A DNA stretch of 64,000 nt from Bin55 sp009840545 (GTDB lineage: Bacteria > Pseudomonadota > Gammaproteobacteria > Pseudomonadales > Azotimanducaceae): NCBI GenBank assembly GCA_965208815.1, contig OZ242357.1:682001-746000 (forward strand), given 5' to 3'. Positions 1-7,382 of this stretch are shown here, piece after piece. Position 1 is the stretch's first letter. Each line of letters begins with the position of its first letter. Both the position numbers and the translations under genes were made by a program. The notes beneath the pieces were generated by a model. It was given only the letters and a program-made list of their open reading frames with translations. It did not search any database and had not been told where the DNA came from.

Positions 1-555
1 CTGGACGCGGCGGCACAGGTGCTGGAGGACGCGGACTGGGAGGAGATCAACGAGCACGAGAGGGCGGCGCTGATCACGCATCGCCCGACGCGGTGGCGCA
101 ACATGCAGACCTACGTGGTGGTGCGCCAGGAAGTGGTCGGCGGGGAGCGGCTGCTGTTTCCGCGGCACACCGTGATCCTGGTGTCGCGCGACGATCTCGA
201 CCTGAAGGAGCTGGTGCTCCGCCATCGCGGCAAGCAGGGGCAGGAGAACGCGTTCAAGGGCCCGCTGCGGGAGATGAACCTGCACCATCCCCGCTGCATG
301 GGGTTCCGGGCGAACCAGGCGTACTACGAGTGCGCCCTGATCGCCCAGCTGCTGGTGCGGGCCGTCCAGCACCGCATGCTGCCCAAGGAGGCGCGGAGCC
401 GCAGCCTCGGCTACGTCATCCGGCACCTGATGCGCACGGTGGCCGTGCTGGTGCGCACCGGCCGTCGTCTGTATCTGAACTTCGCGCGCTCGAACTGGGA
501 GCTGGCCTGGCTGCTTCATGCCGCGGACAGCTTCGGGGAGACCGTCGCAAGCTGA
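1..555 (+). CDS. IS1380-type transposase, 3' part (gene enters from the left edge)
   Basis: The reading frame is open from base 1, so the gene begins outside the window; about 184 codons are visible. The region HRGKQGQENAFKG, followed by LHHPRCMGFRANQAYY and a hydrophobic helix, matches the C-terminal part of the DDE transposase of IS1380-family elements as I know it. The E of QENAFK would be the last acidic catalytic residue. The DNA is very GC-rich with G/C-ending codons, unlike the genes from 3.6 kb onward, so it is probably acquired DNA. Family assignment is from recognition only. I could not identify the terminal inverted repeat that should lie downstream. Confidence 0.75.
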   Translation: MDAAAQVLEDADWEEINEHERAALITHRPTRWRNMQTYVVVRQEVVGGERLLFPRHTVILVSRDDLDLKELVLRHRGKQGQENAFKGPLREMNLHHPRCMGFRANQAYYECALIAQLLVRAVQHRMLPKEARSRSLGYVIRHLMRTVAVLVRTGRRLYLNFARSNWELAWLLHAADSFGETVAS

Positions 556-859
556 GCGCCGCGTCGGGCGACATCGAGACTGACGTAGCGGCGACATGTT
601 CCACGTACCGGCGAAGAGTTCCGCTCTTCCGCGAATCGGTTCGTCCCAAAACTCGCAAAACCAGCGCGCCAACGCGCAGTCGCGCCGAAATATGCGGTTC
701 CCCGTCGACTCTCGCGCACACTCGGCGTTCGTGGCGGCATCCTCGTCCCATTCAAGAGCAAAAACTATCTGGCGTTGGATGGAATGATCTAGAATCCGAC
801 CTCTGCAGACCTTAACCGGATATCAAGGTACACTTAAGGTCTTAAAAGGGTTTGCGTAC
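556..859. other. Non-coding stretch between the IS1380-type gene and the IS3 element
   Basis: About 300 bases with no convincing reading frame. GC content falls from left to right across it, so the right end of the IS1380-type element probably lies inside, but no terminal repeat could be placed without the other end. Confidence 0.5.
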
Positions 860-907
860 TGTTAGGGGGACAGTTCATAAGCATAATTGACAAGGAGCGG
901 CAGGCTT

Positions 908-1216
908 ATGACTGAGATGATACATTCCCCGAGGAAGCGCAAGCGGAGACGTTTCAGCGACGAGTTCAAGCGCGAGGCGGTCGCCTTGCTGAGGAGTTCC
1001 CACGGAAGCGTTTCCGATGTGAGCGCCGAGCTGGGGATTGGTCCGTCGCTGCTGTCGCGCTGGGCCAGGGAATTGGAAGAGTGTGACGGATCCGAGCGAC
1101 GTCCAACGTACGAGGAGCTGGAAGGCGAACTGCGCCGGTTGCGCAAGGAAGTGGACTTTTTAAAAAAGGCATCCAGCTACTTCGCATCCCGCTCGCCGAC
1201 CTCTACCGGACTGTAG
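908..1216 (+). CDS. IS3-family transposase OrfA
   Basis: A 102-residue protein with the HTH_Tnp_1 pattern: basic N-terminus, FSDEFKREAVALL, then a helix-turn-helix ending in SLLSRWARELEE, and a leucine-zipper-like C-terminal helix. In this family it binds the element ends. ATG 908 is preferred over TTG 887 because AAGGAGCGG (891-899) sits just upstream of it. Near the 3' end is the heptamer A AAA AAG at 1162-1168, in the phase used for programmed -1 frameshifting in IS3 elements. Slipping there joins the orfB frame with no stop, giving the usual OrfAB transposase. The downstream orfB frame is now interrupted, so the fusion would be truncated. Confidence 0.88.
   Translation: MTEMIHSPRKRKRRRFSDEFKREAVALLRSSHGSVSDVSAELGIGPSLLSRWARELEECDGSERRPTYEELEGELRRLRKEVDFLKKASSYFASRSPTSTGL
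1162..1168 (+). promoter_or_regulatory. Programmed -1 frameshift site (A AAA AAG)
   Basis: AAAAAAG lies with AAA AAG as zero-frame codons of orfA (start 908). A -1 slip enters the frame that continues without a stop into orfB at 1219. This is the same heptamer and phase as the known IS911/IS3-type frameshift window. No stimulatory structure was modelled. Confidence 0.75.
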
Positions 1217-1218
1217 AC

Positions 1219-1674
1219 ATGTTCCGCGCGACGCACCCCGTTTCCTTTCTGTGCTCGGCTCTTCAGGTGACGAGAAGCAAGTACTACGCCTGGAAGGCGC
1301 GCGGCGGAAAGCCTTCCCGCGAAGGTTCGGACCGTCGTCTGACCACCCTGATCCGAAGCGTCCACGAGGAATGGAAAGGCATCTTCGGCTATCGCCGCAT
1401 GGTCGACTGCCTTCGCTCGCTGCATGGGGAGGGAGTCGGCGCTCGACGCGTTCGTCGACTGATGCGGGAGGCGGGACTGTTCGGCGTTCCCAGGAAGAGA
1501 CGACGCCGATCTCCGGTCCGGAGGGACTCGGAGGTTCCCGACCTGCTGCGGCGCGCGTTCTTGGCCGAGCGACCCAACTCGATCTGGGTGACCGACATCA
1601 CGCAGATTGCCACGGGAGAGGGAAAGCTCTATCTGTGCGTGATCAAGGACCTCTACGACGGAGCGGTGGTGGGT
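1219..1674 (+). pseudogene. IS3-family transposase OrfB, 5' half (interrupted)
   Basis: Encodes the N-terminal part of an IS3 OrfB: the VTRSKYYAWKAR helix, the HTH_21 region with FGYRRMV, and the start of the rve integrase core with the first catalytic Asp in WVTDITQI. The frame reaches VVG and is then cut by the IS256-type insertion at 1675. Reading would run a few codons into the inserted DNA before stopping at 1710. The other half is at 3132-3515. Deleting 1675-3131 (the insertion plus one copy of its 9-bp duplication) restores one continuous frame, DLYDGAVVGWKTGSRQ. Confidence 0.9.
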
Positions 1675-3122
1675 GAGAGTGTCAGATTTTCCGTGTATGA
1701 GTCGAACTAACAATTCGGCTAACATGGCGGCGCGGATGTCGCTGAAACATGGACGGAAAGGAGACGAGCAATGACGAACACACCTGCGAGGGAACGCATA
1801 ACCGAAGCGATGCTGGACAAGATGCTGGAGGACGAGGATCTGGCGGGACTGTTTCATAGCGGCGAGCTTTTCGCCGAGCTGCGCCGCAAGCTGGCCGAGC
1901 GGATCCTGGACACGGAGATGGAGGTCCACCTGTCGCAGCCGGAGGAGCGCGTTGCCGGCAACTCGCGCAACGGCCACAACCCCAAGACGGTGCTCACCGA
2001 CACGGGGTCCATGCCGCTGGAGGTTCCGCGGGACCGCCAGGGCACGTTCGAGCCGCAGCTGGTGGAGAAGTACTGCCGGCGTCTTCCGGGCTTCGACGAC
2101 AAGGTGATCCATCTGTTCTCCCGGGGCATGTCGACGCGCCGGATCCGGGAGACGGTGCGGGAGCTGTACGGCGTCGAGGTGTCGCCCGATCTGATCTCGA
2201 GGGTGACCGACGTGGTGATGGAGGAGTACGCGGAGTGGCAGAGCCGGCCGCTGCGGGACACGTACGCGATCGTGTATCTGGACGCGATCCACGTCAAGGT
2301 GCGGGACGCCGGATCGGTGAGCACCCGGCGCGCCCTGGCGGGCCCGGCGACGTATCTGGCGATCGGCGTGGACGAAGGGGGCCACAAGGACGTTCTCGGC
2401 CTGTGGCTGGGCGAGCACGAGGGGGCCAAGTTCTGGCTCAACGTGCTGAACGAGCTCAAGTCAAGGGGCCTGAGGGACATCCTGATCGCTGTGGTGGACG
2501 GCCTGAAGGGCTTTCCCGAGGCCCTGGAGACGGCGTTTCCGGAGACCACGGTGCAGACCTGCATCGTGCACCTGATGCGCCATTCGCTGTCGTGCGCGTC
2601 GTACAAGGAGCGCAGGAAGCTGGCGGACGCGCTCAAGCCCATCTACAAGGCGGAGAGCGCGGAGCGGGCCGAGGAGCTGCTGGACGCGTTCGAGGAGAGC
2701 GAGCTGGGACGCAGGCATCCGGACGTGGTGCGCTCCTGGCGCGACCGGTGGCATCTGGTGATCCCGTTCCTGGCGTTCTCGCAGCTGATCCGCAAGGCGA
2801 TCTACACCACGAACGCCATCGAGAGCCTGAACGCCACGGTGCGCAGGGCGGTGCGGGCTCGAGGACACTTCACCAGCGTGGGGGCGGCCAAGAAGCTGAT
2901 CTATCTGTCGCTGCGCGAGGCCAGTTCCAAGTGGAGAGGACCGATGCTGAACTGGCAGTCGGCCAAGAGGGAGTTCGCCATTCACTTCGGCGATCGATTC
3001 AACCCTTCCAAGGGATGGGTGACAAAGGCGTAGAAAATGGTAGAATTCAAGAAACTGAAAAATTTTCACCCCCTCGGGGGTGAGCTGGGAAAGGGGATAT
3101 ACACGGAATTCCTGACACTCCT
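1675..3122 (+). mobile_element. IS256-family element (mutator type), complete, inserted in IS3 orfB
   Basis: The ends are inverted repeats. The left reads GAGAGTGTCAGATTTTCCGT and the right, on the minus strand, AGGAGTGTCAGGAATTCCGT; both continue GTAT. Immediately outside, GTGGTGGGT occurs at 1666-1674 and again at 3123-3131. This is a 9-bp target-site duplication, which fits the 8-9 bp expected of IS256. The element is 1448 bp and carries one intact transposase gene. The sharp ends and intact gene suggest a recent insertion. Confidence 0.93.
1771..3033 (+). CDS. IS256-family (mutator-type) transposase
   Basis: A full-length 420-residue mutator-type transposase. The DDE residues can be placed as D in YLDAIHVKVR, D in VVDGLKGFPEA and E in TNAIESLNATVR. 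The zinc-like C...H stretch TCIVHLMRHSL, typical of the family, lies between the second D and the E. ATG 1771 follows a GGAAAGGAG purine-rich site at the usual distance. No frameshift or stop is visible, so it is probably functional. GC is very high, as in the host IS3 element and unlike the chromosome to the right. A small perfect hairpin, CACCCCC-TC-GGGGGTG, follows the gene near 3067-3082. Confidence 0.95.
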   Translation: MTNTPARERITEAMLDKMLEDEDLAGLFHSGELFAELRRKLAERILDTEMEVHLSQPEERVAGNSRNGHNPKTVLTDTGSMPLEVPRDRQGTFEPQLVEKYCRRLPGFDDKVIHLFSRGMSTRRIRETVRELYGVEVSPDLISRVTDVVMEEYAEWQSRPLRDTYAIVYLDAIHVKVRDAGSVSTRRALAGPATYLAIGVDEGGHKDVLGLWLGEHEGAKFWLNVLNELKSRGLRDILIAVVDGLKGFPEALETAFPETTVQTCIVHLMRHSLSCASYKERRKLADALKPIYKAESAERAEELLDAFEESELGRRHPDVVRSWRDRWHLVIPFLAFSQLIRKAIYTTNAIESLNATVRRAVRARGHFTSVGAAKKLIYLSLREASSKWRGPMLNWQSAKREFAIHFGDRFNPSKGWVTKA

Positions 3123-3131
3123 GTGGTGGGT

Positions 3132-3515
3132 TGGAAGACGGGTTCGCGACAGACCGCAAATCTGGTGACCGCGACGGTGGATCTCGCCGTTGCCAAGCGA
3201 CTCGAGGGTGAACGGCCCGTGCTCCACTCGGACCACGGCAGCCAGTACACCAGCGAGGACTATCGGCGCTGCCTGGAGCGGCACGGACTGAGGATGAGCA
3301 TGGGACGCGTGCGGTCCTGCGCCGACAACGCTTCCGCGGAAAGCGTGTTCGGACAGCTCAAGAGGGAACTGATTCACAGATGCCGGTTCACCAGCAGGAA
3401 GGAGGCTGCCGAGAAGGTCGACGCCTACTTCCTGAGGATCTACAATCCGCTGCGCAGAGCACCCCTGGTACGAGGCGAGCTGGAGCAAATCGCACAGATG
3501 AAGGAGACGAACTGA
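3132..3515 (+). pseudogene. IS3-family transposase OrfB, 3' half
   Basis: Continuation of the orfB reading frame after the IS256-type insertion. It carries the second catalytic Asp in LHSDHGSQYTS and the Glu in DNASAESVFGQLKREL, then the usual C-terminal IS3 tail ending PLVRGELEQIAQMKETN. With the 5' half it makes a normal-length OrfB of about 280 residues. Separated from the first Asp, it cannot be active. The frame is open from the duplicated GTGGTGGGT, so a GTG there could in principle start a fragment, but nothing suggests that it is made. Confidence 0.9.
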
Positions 3516-3567
3516 AAATGAAGTCGGAAATAAGAGAAATCGCTAAGCAAAAACTGTCCCCTAAAAC

Positions 3568-4161
3568 GTGCGCAGTCCCAGGCTCAAGCTCCGTGGAGTC
3601 GTAGGCGATTTAACAGAGGAAGATTACAGGTGGCTACAGGCGGGCGTATACTACTCGTTTATCACTTTCGGCGTTAGATGGGAGAACGATTTGCCGTACT
3701 TCTCACTGAGTGTTACGATGCCTGAAACGCCAAACAATCTAAAGACTCAAGAGGACGAAATGCAAGATGTCGTTTTCAAGTTGCGGTTCGACAAAGGCGA
3801 ACCTCTGACTGTAATTGCTCGGTACTTCAAGTCTCACAGGCAATTTGCTTTTCATTGGAGACAGGCTTCAACTGAGGAAGGTCTTGAACTGTTGAATGAC
3901 TTTGAAACCGCTAAGGAAGCAGTCCTTCAGGTTCATGGAGATAAGTACAAGTATGGCGTAGCTTGGAACGTAAACAGGGCGGTAGGGGACTTTAAGACTC
4001 GTCTGAAAGATATGTACACAGCCCGATTTAACGAAAAACTAGAGAACGACAGATTGGATCGTGCGTACATTGATCTGAAGTTGCTTGAGCCAAATGCCCA
4101 GCCGGTGTTGAGAGAAGCCACAGAGAAGAAACAGGAAGTGAGGACGTTTCGAGTTCCTTGA
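3568..4161 (+). CDS. Hypothetical protein, probably 5'-truncated by the IS3 element
   Basis: About 197 residues, not recognised. It is soluble, rich in charged residues, has no signal peptide, and is probably alpha/beta in the first half and helical in the second (KLENDRLDRAYIDLKLLE). The only early start, GTG 3568, lies directly at the outer end of the IS3 element and has no ribosome-binding site. The natural 5' end was therefore probably lost when the IS landed. Base composition is that of the region to its right (moderate GC), not of the IS. It could be part of a mobile or phage-like island with the next genes, but no hallmark supports this. Confidence 0.55.
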   Translation: MRSPRLKLRGVVGDLTEEDYRWLQAGVYYSFITFGVRWENDLPYFSLSVTMPETPNNLKTQEDEMQDVVFKLRFDKGEPLTVIARYFKSHRQFAFHWRQASTEEGLELLNDFETAKEAVLQVHGDKYKYGVAWNVNRAVGDFKTRLKDMYTARFNEKLENDRLDRAYIDLKLLEPNAQPVLREATEKKQEVRTFRVP

Positions 4162-4225
4162 CTTAACCTTACCTCTGTAGCTGTAACCGGCCACTGTGAT
4201 ACCATTAGCGGAAACTTCTTTCACA

Positions 4226-4621
4226 ATGAAGTTACTGAAAAATCTCACCATGGGTGCCATAGTAGGCATCTCAACAGCATTTCTCATATTCGGGGCAATC
4301 CCAAGTGTCGAGATTGGAGGGTTTCAAACAACAGGCATAGGAGAACATGCTGAAGCTGTACCTCTTTACTCAGGGATAAACTGTTCCGGAACAGTACTAG
4401 CTGATGTACCTGGATTCCTACTTGCTTTAGGTGGAATCTTGTTAGGTGCAGGAATAGCTATGATCTCGATAGGTTCTGGAGGTGCCGGTGGGGTCGCTCT
4501 AGGCTTTATAGCAAGGATGTTGCTCAAGAGACTAGGTGCATGGTTGGCAGCCTATGGTGGAGTGTATATTGCATTTTCTATGATGATAGGTGGAAAATGC
4601 ATCGGCATACGACTTGCCTAA
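4226..4621 (+). CDS. Small membrane protein of unknown function
   Basis: About 131 residues from ATG 4226. A GTG at 4196 would add ten residues but offers no better binding site. Three hydrophobic segments are visible: residues about 5-25, a Gly-rich one with LLALGGILLGAGIAMISIG, and one near the C-terminus (LAAYGGVYIAFSMMI). Two cysteines, in INCSG and GGKCIG, could pair outside the cytoplasm. No family recognised. The next gene on the same strand, also a small membrane protein, starts 22 bases after this stop, so the two probably form one transcript. Confidence 0.55.
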   Translation: MKLLKNLTMGAIVGISTAFLIFGAIPSVEIGGFQTTGIGEHAEAVPLYSGINCSGTVLADVPGFLLALGGILLGAGIAMISIGSGGAGGVALGFIARMLLKRLGAWLAAYGGVYIAFSMMIGGKCIGIRLA

Positions 4622-4643
4622 ATTTCCTCTAAGGAGGTACTAC

Positions 4644-4958
4644 ATGAGAACAATTAAAGAAAAACTAGCCTTCTGGGGCAATCGACTATTAGTTGCGTGG
4701 AGTTGCGTATCTCTTTGCATCTTCGGACCGATAGCGTGTCAGCTGATTGTCGCTTACTGTAATGGACTGGGAAACCTGAAAGCGAGTCTTTATTCAGGAA
4801 CATGGCTGGTGTTTAGCATTCTGCTTTTGACTTGGTGTGCTAAGACTAGTACGCTTATGAAGGGTCATATATTCTGGACATTTCAAATTCCTTTGATTGT
4901 GAAGTGTGCCAGAAGCATCGAGTCATTGACGAAAAGGACTCAACCTCTAAACGCATAG
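4644..4958 (+). CDS. Small membrane protein of unknown function
   Basis: 104 residues with two or three hydrophobic segments (RLLVAWSCVSLCIFGPIACQL; TWLVFSILLLTWC). ATG 4644 is chosen over the longer frame from 4590 because a full AAGGAGG (4631-4637) sits six bases before it, one of the best Shine-Dalgarno sites in the window. Not recognised. It follows another small membrane protein and ends just before a hairpin that looks like a terminator, so the two-gene unit 4226-4958 appears complete. Confidence 0.65.
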   Translation: MRTIKEKLAFWGNRLLVAWSCVSLCIFGPIACQLIVAYCNGLGNLKASLYSGTWLVFSILLLTWCAKTSTLMKGHIFWTFQIPLIVKCARSIESLTKRTQPLNA

Positions 4959-4980
4959 TCCTTTAAAATCCGGTCTAATC

Positions 4981-5020
4981 AGACGGCTGTTGGGATTGCT
5001 ATACTTAACAGCCGTCTTTC
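4981..5020 (+). terminator. Hairpin terminator after the small membrane genes
   Basis: An 11-bp perfect inverted repeat, AGACGGCTGTT (4981-4991) and AACAGCCGTCT (5007-5017), with a 15-base loop, followed by TTTC. The U tract is short, so termination may be weak, but the position right after the two-gene unit fits. Confidence 0.6.
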
Positions 5021-5035
5021 ATATGGAACGTTGAA

Positions 5036-5287
5036 ATGAGAAAAGCTGGTGGAATAGTCGCAATAGTCGGAAGCTGTATCGCAGTACTTGTGGCTATTGT
5101 CACTCTGATTGGTGCAGGAGTAGCTAATTTCGCTCTTGATAATGAATTGCTAGAGGCTGAAAGTGAAGAACCAGCGGAACTAGATATTGACAACATAGAT
5201 GAGGAAAGCTTCAGGCAGGATAGTCGCAAGATGACGTTTCATGGGTGGGTCGGCATTGTTGGAGCGGTATTTGGATTCGCCCCATGA
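5036..5287 (+). CDS. Small membrane protein, possibly truncated at its 3' end
   Basis: 83 residues starting ATG 5036. There is one clear transmembrane segment (GGIVAIVGSCIAVLVAIVTLIGAGVANF), an acidic middle, and the start of a second hydrophobic segment (GWVGIVGAVFGF) that is cut short by the stop. This resembles common small proteins of the form RKAGGIxAxIGG...xTL...GWxGIxxAxLG, which normally complete the second helix. The last 49 bases overlap the 3' end of the convergent ankyrin gene, which itself ends abruptly. Both 3' ends may have been created by one deletion; a natural convergent overlap is also possible. Confidence 0.5.
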   Translation: MRKAGGIVAIVGSCIAVLVAIVTLIGAGVANFALDNELLEAESEEPAELDIDNIDEESFRQDSRKMTFHGWVGIVGAVFGFAP

Positions 5288-6054
5288 TCCAAGAGCACTT
5301 GAACAAGCTCCAGGGACTTACTGATAACGGCACAGTGAAGAGGTGTAAGGTAGTTCCAGTAATATCTTCCAAGTAGCTCTCGATTGAACATACGCGTCAA
5401 TTCACTTGGGTCAGCTCCCGATTCCAAGAGCAACTTCACAACGTTTCCATGTCCGTGAAGAACTGCTGTTCCTAGTCCTTTCGGATCTGCTCCCGCATCA
5501 AGAAGCAGTCTAAGTGTCTCAAGCTGCCCGTTCCTTGCGGCACCCTCAGTGCTAATTTCGGTTTCGCCGTAGTCCAATAGCAGTTTCACCATGTAGGCGT
5601 TGCCTCGTTCAGCAGCTAACGCTGCACCCTTCGGTATAGCACCTCGCTTTAATAGTTCCTCAACAATGGATAGGTTATTGAGGTGGACGGCGGACCACGT
5701 GTTTATGCCGGCTCCGGCCTCCACCATCAAATGAGCGATATAGTTCCGTTCTAATTCAAGCGCATAGTCAAGCAAGTAATAGCTAAGAAACTCTTTAGTT
5801 GCGCGTGAAGTGTCGGAGAGAAATTCTCGAATCTGTATCTCGTCGTTCTTCTCAATCGCTTGATAGAAGTCTTCGGTTGTCCACGGAGGCAATTCGAGTT
5901 TCTGTTCCTGATCTTCGGAGATACTGGCTTCGTTGATGAGAACTGTGGTGAACACAATGCAAGCGGACACCACGATTCGATGAACCAAGAATCTTGAAAG
6001 TACGTTCAAGTGAGCGGCAGATTTGGACATGAGGTGAGTGCTTGATCCAAGCAT
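5239..6054 (-). CDS. Ankyrin-repeat protein with N-terminal membrane/signal segment
   Basis: 271 residues. An N-terminal hydrophobic stretch (VHRIVVSACIVFTTVLI) probably exports or anchors it. Five or so ankyrin repeats follow, seen in phrases such as NAYMVKLLLDYG, QLETLRLLLDAGADPKG, GNVVKLLLESGADP and SLELVQVLLDHGANPN. Ankyrin arrays bind other proteins; no partner is indicated. The protein stops soon after the last GANPN turn, without a capping helix, exactly where the opposite-strand small membrane gene also stops. An internal start (MSKSAAHL) is possible instead of ATG 6054. Confidence 0.75.
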   Translation of the reverse strand: MLGSSTHLMSKSAAHLNVLSRFLVHRIVVSACIVFTTVLINEASISEDQEQKLELPPWTTEDFYQAIEKNDEIQIREFLSDTSRATKEFLSYYLLDYALELERNYIAHLMVEAGAGINTWSAVHLNNLSIVEELLKRGAIPKGAALAAERGNAYMVKLLLDYGETEISTEGAARNGQLETLRLLLDAGADPKGLGTAVLHGHGNVVKLLLESGADPSELTRMFNRELLGRYYWNYLTPLHCAVISKSLELVQVLLDHGANPNTAPTMPTHP

Positions 6055-6277
6055 TAGTATTGCGCCGATTCTATTTGGACAGCTCTTAGAGGAGCATGTT
6101 CTGAGAGTAACATACAGAGATGGAGATTCGAACGGGACTGAACGCTGGACATGGGATGGCTTCGTACCAAGAACAGGTCGTACGTTTCTAGTTTAGGGTA
6201 CGATTCACGCAAGAGAGATTAAGACGACGGAGACGCTAGAATCTATCTGACATTGAGATCCAATATTCTTGCCTGAA

Positions 6278-6982
6278 ATGCCAAAAATTACCCGTCGTGG
6301 TCTCATCAAATCGTCTGCCGGAGTACTTGCAACCGCTATGACCATATCGTCAAGTCGTTTGATCGCAGATCCAGAAGAACCAATTCTGTGGGAACCGTTT
6401 CTGGATCTTTGCAGAGAACTTTCGGAAGACCAGTTTCAAGACGGATGGGACCAAGATTCCTACACCAAGAAGTTAGAGGCAGTCCTTGTCCGCCTCCAAA
6501 TGTCGGATGAACAGAAAACGAAGATTACAAGAGACTACGATGATCGGGCAGTGGATTTCCCAGAGATTCGGCATTTGCATTACGAACGCAAGTTCATGGT
6601 TTCTTTGGTGGAGTTCGAAGAAGGCGACATCATTCCCCTACATGACCATCCAGACATGACGGGAGTAATCTTGTGTACCGAAGGGCATGTTGATGTCCAG
6701 CACTTTGACAGGTTGAACGAAACCAGCGATCGGGACCGACCACTGTTGCAAGAGGAGCGAACCATCCGAATGAAACCGGGGACAACCGCAGCTCTTACAG
6801 TGGAAAGGGGAAACATCCACACATTGCAGGCACGTGAGTTTTCCCGCATGATCGATGTATTCACGCCTCCTTACAACTCCGACAGAATTAAGCGCGCGCT
6901 TTATTACAAGCTCGAATCAGAACCCTACCAAGAACGCTCGGGGGTGTTTGAAGCAATGACATCTTCTACTCGTCGCTTCTAG
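6278..6982 (+). CDS. Tat-exported cupin, cysteamine/cysteine dioxygenase (ADO/PCO)-like
   Basis: 234 residues from ATG 6278. The N-terminus has a twin-arginine signal (TRRGLIKSSAG and a hydrophobic stretch). The cupin core shows PLHDHPDMTGV, with H122 and H124, a GHVDVQHFD strand, and RGNIHTLQA with H181, the 3-His iron site of the ADO/plant cysteine oxidase family. Those enzymes oxidise small thiols or N-terminal cysteines to sulfinates with O2. Typical bacterial relatives are cytoplasmic, so the Tat signal is unusual; iron loading before export would explain it. Substrate cannot be told from sequence. TTG 6269 three codons upstream is an alternative start. It stands alone, convergent with the TonB receptor gene. 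Confidence 0.75.
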   Translation: MPKITRRGLIKSSAGVLATAMTISSSRLIADPEEPILWEPFLDLCRELSEDQFQDGWDQDSYTKKLEAVLVRLQMSDEQKTKITRDYDDRAVDFPEIRHLHYERKFMVSLVEFEEGDIIPLHDHPDMTGVILCTEGHVDVQHFDRLNETSDRDRPLLQEERTIRMKPGTTAALTVERGNIHTLQAREFSRMIDVFTPPYNSDRIKRALYYKLESEPYQERSGVFEAMTSSTRRF

Positions 6983-7382
6983 ACAAAGAAACCCCACGAA
7001 AAAAGGTCGAATTAAACACTTGACGCAAGTGCGAGTATTGGGTAGCTTTGAGAGAATCCAATAATTGGTGTGCCCGATGACATGCGTCAGCCTTCTGTAC
7101 CAGCCCTACTGTGGCACGTCCAGAAAAGTAAGATTCAACGCTGATTGAGAGGAGCTTTAGACATTCGAAGTTTGGAGAACGGTTACAACTGTTCTTGACT
7201 TTCGAGTAATTTCCGTTCTTATACCAGCGATTTACAGATTAATCACTGGAACGGACTTCATCCTTTCGGTTTTTGATCGAATGTGCTTAGATTGAACTTC
7301 GCTCGAGTTTACCGTTCTCTTTCAGCAGGTTACTACTGAGTGCTAAAGCATGAATTGAACTCTTGTGCACATTGATCTCCAG
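6983..7382. other. Intergenic region between convergent genes
   Basis: 400 bases between the cupin gene and the end of the TonB-receptor gene. No plausible gene, RNA or strong terminator hairpin was seen. Confidence 0.5.

Larger units (their letters stand above)
860..3566 (+). mobile_element. IS3-family element, interrupted by an IS256-family element
   Basis: The ends carry related inverted repeats. The left end, near 860, reads TGTTAGGGGGACAGTT. The right end, near 3551-3566, reads on the minus strand TTTTAGGGGACAGTTT. They differ by one G in the run and by a mismatch near the tip, so the exact outer bases are uncertain to a few nucleotides. Inside are orfA, the first half of orfB, a complete IS256-type element (1675-3122) and the second half of orfB. 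Without the insertion the element would be about 1.25 kb, the normal IS3 size. It cannot make a full transposase now. A clear 3-bp target duplication was not established; CGT occurs near both ends (855-857 and 3567-3569) but is offset by two bases on the left. Confidence 0.8.

Noticed and set aside
1177..3083. Long open frames on both strands inside the IS256/IS3 region (for example 1177-2418 minus and 2235-3083 plus)
   Set aside because: They are out-of-phase shadows of the very GC-rich transposase genes, where stops are rare; their translations are Arg/Pro/Gly-rich with no family resemblance.
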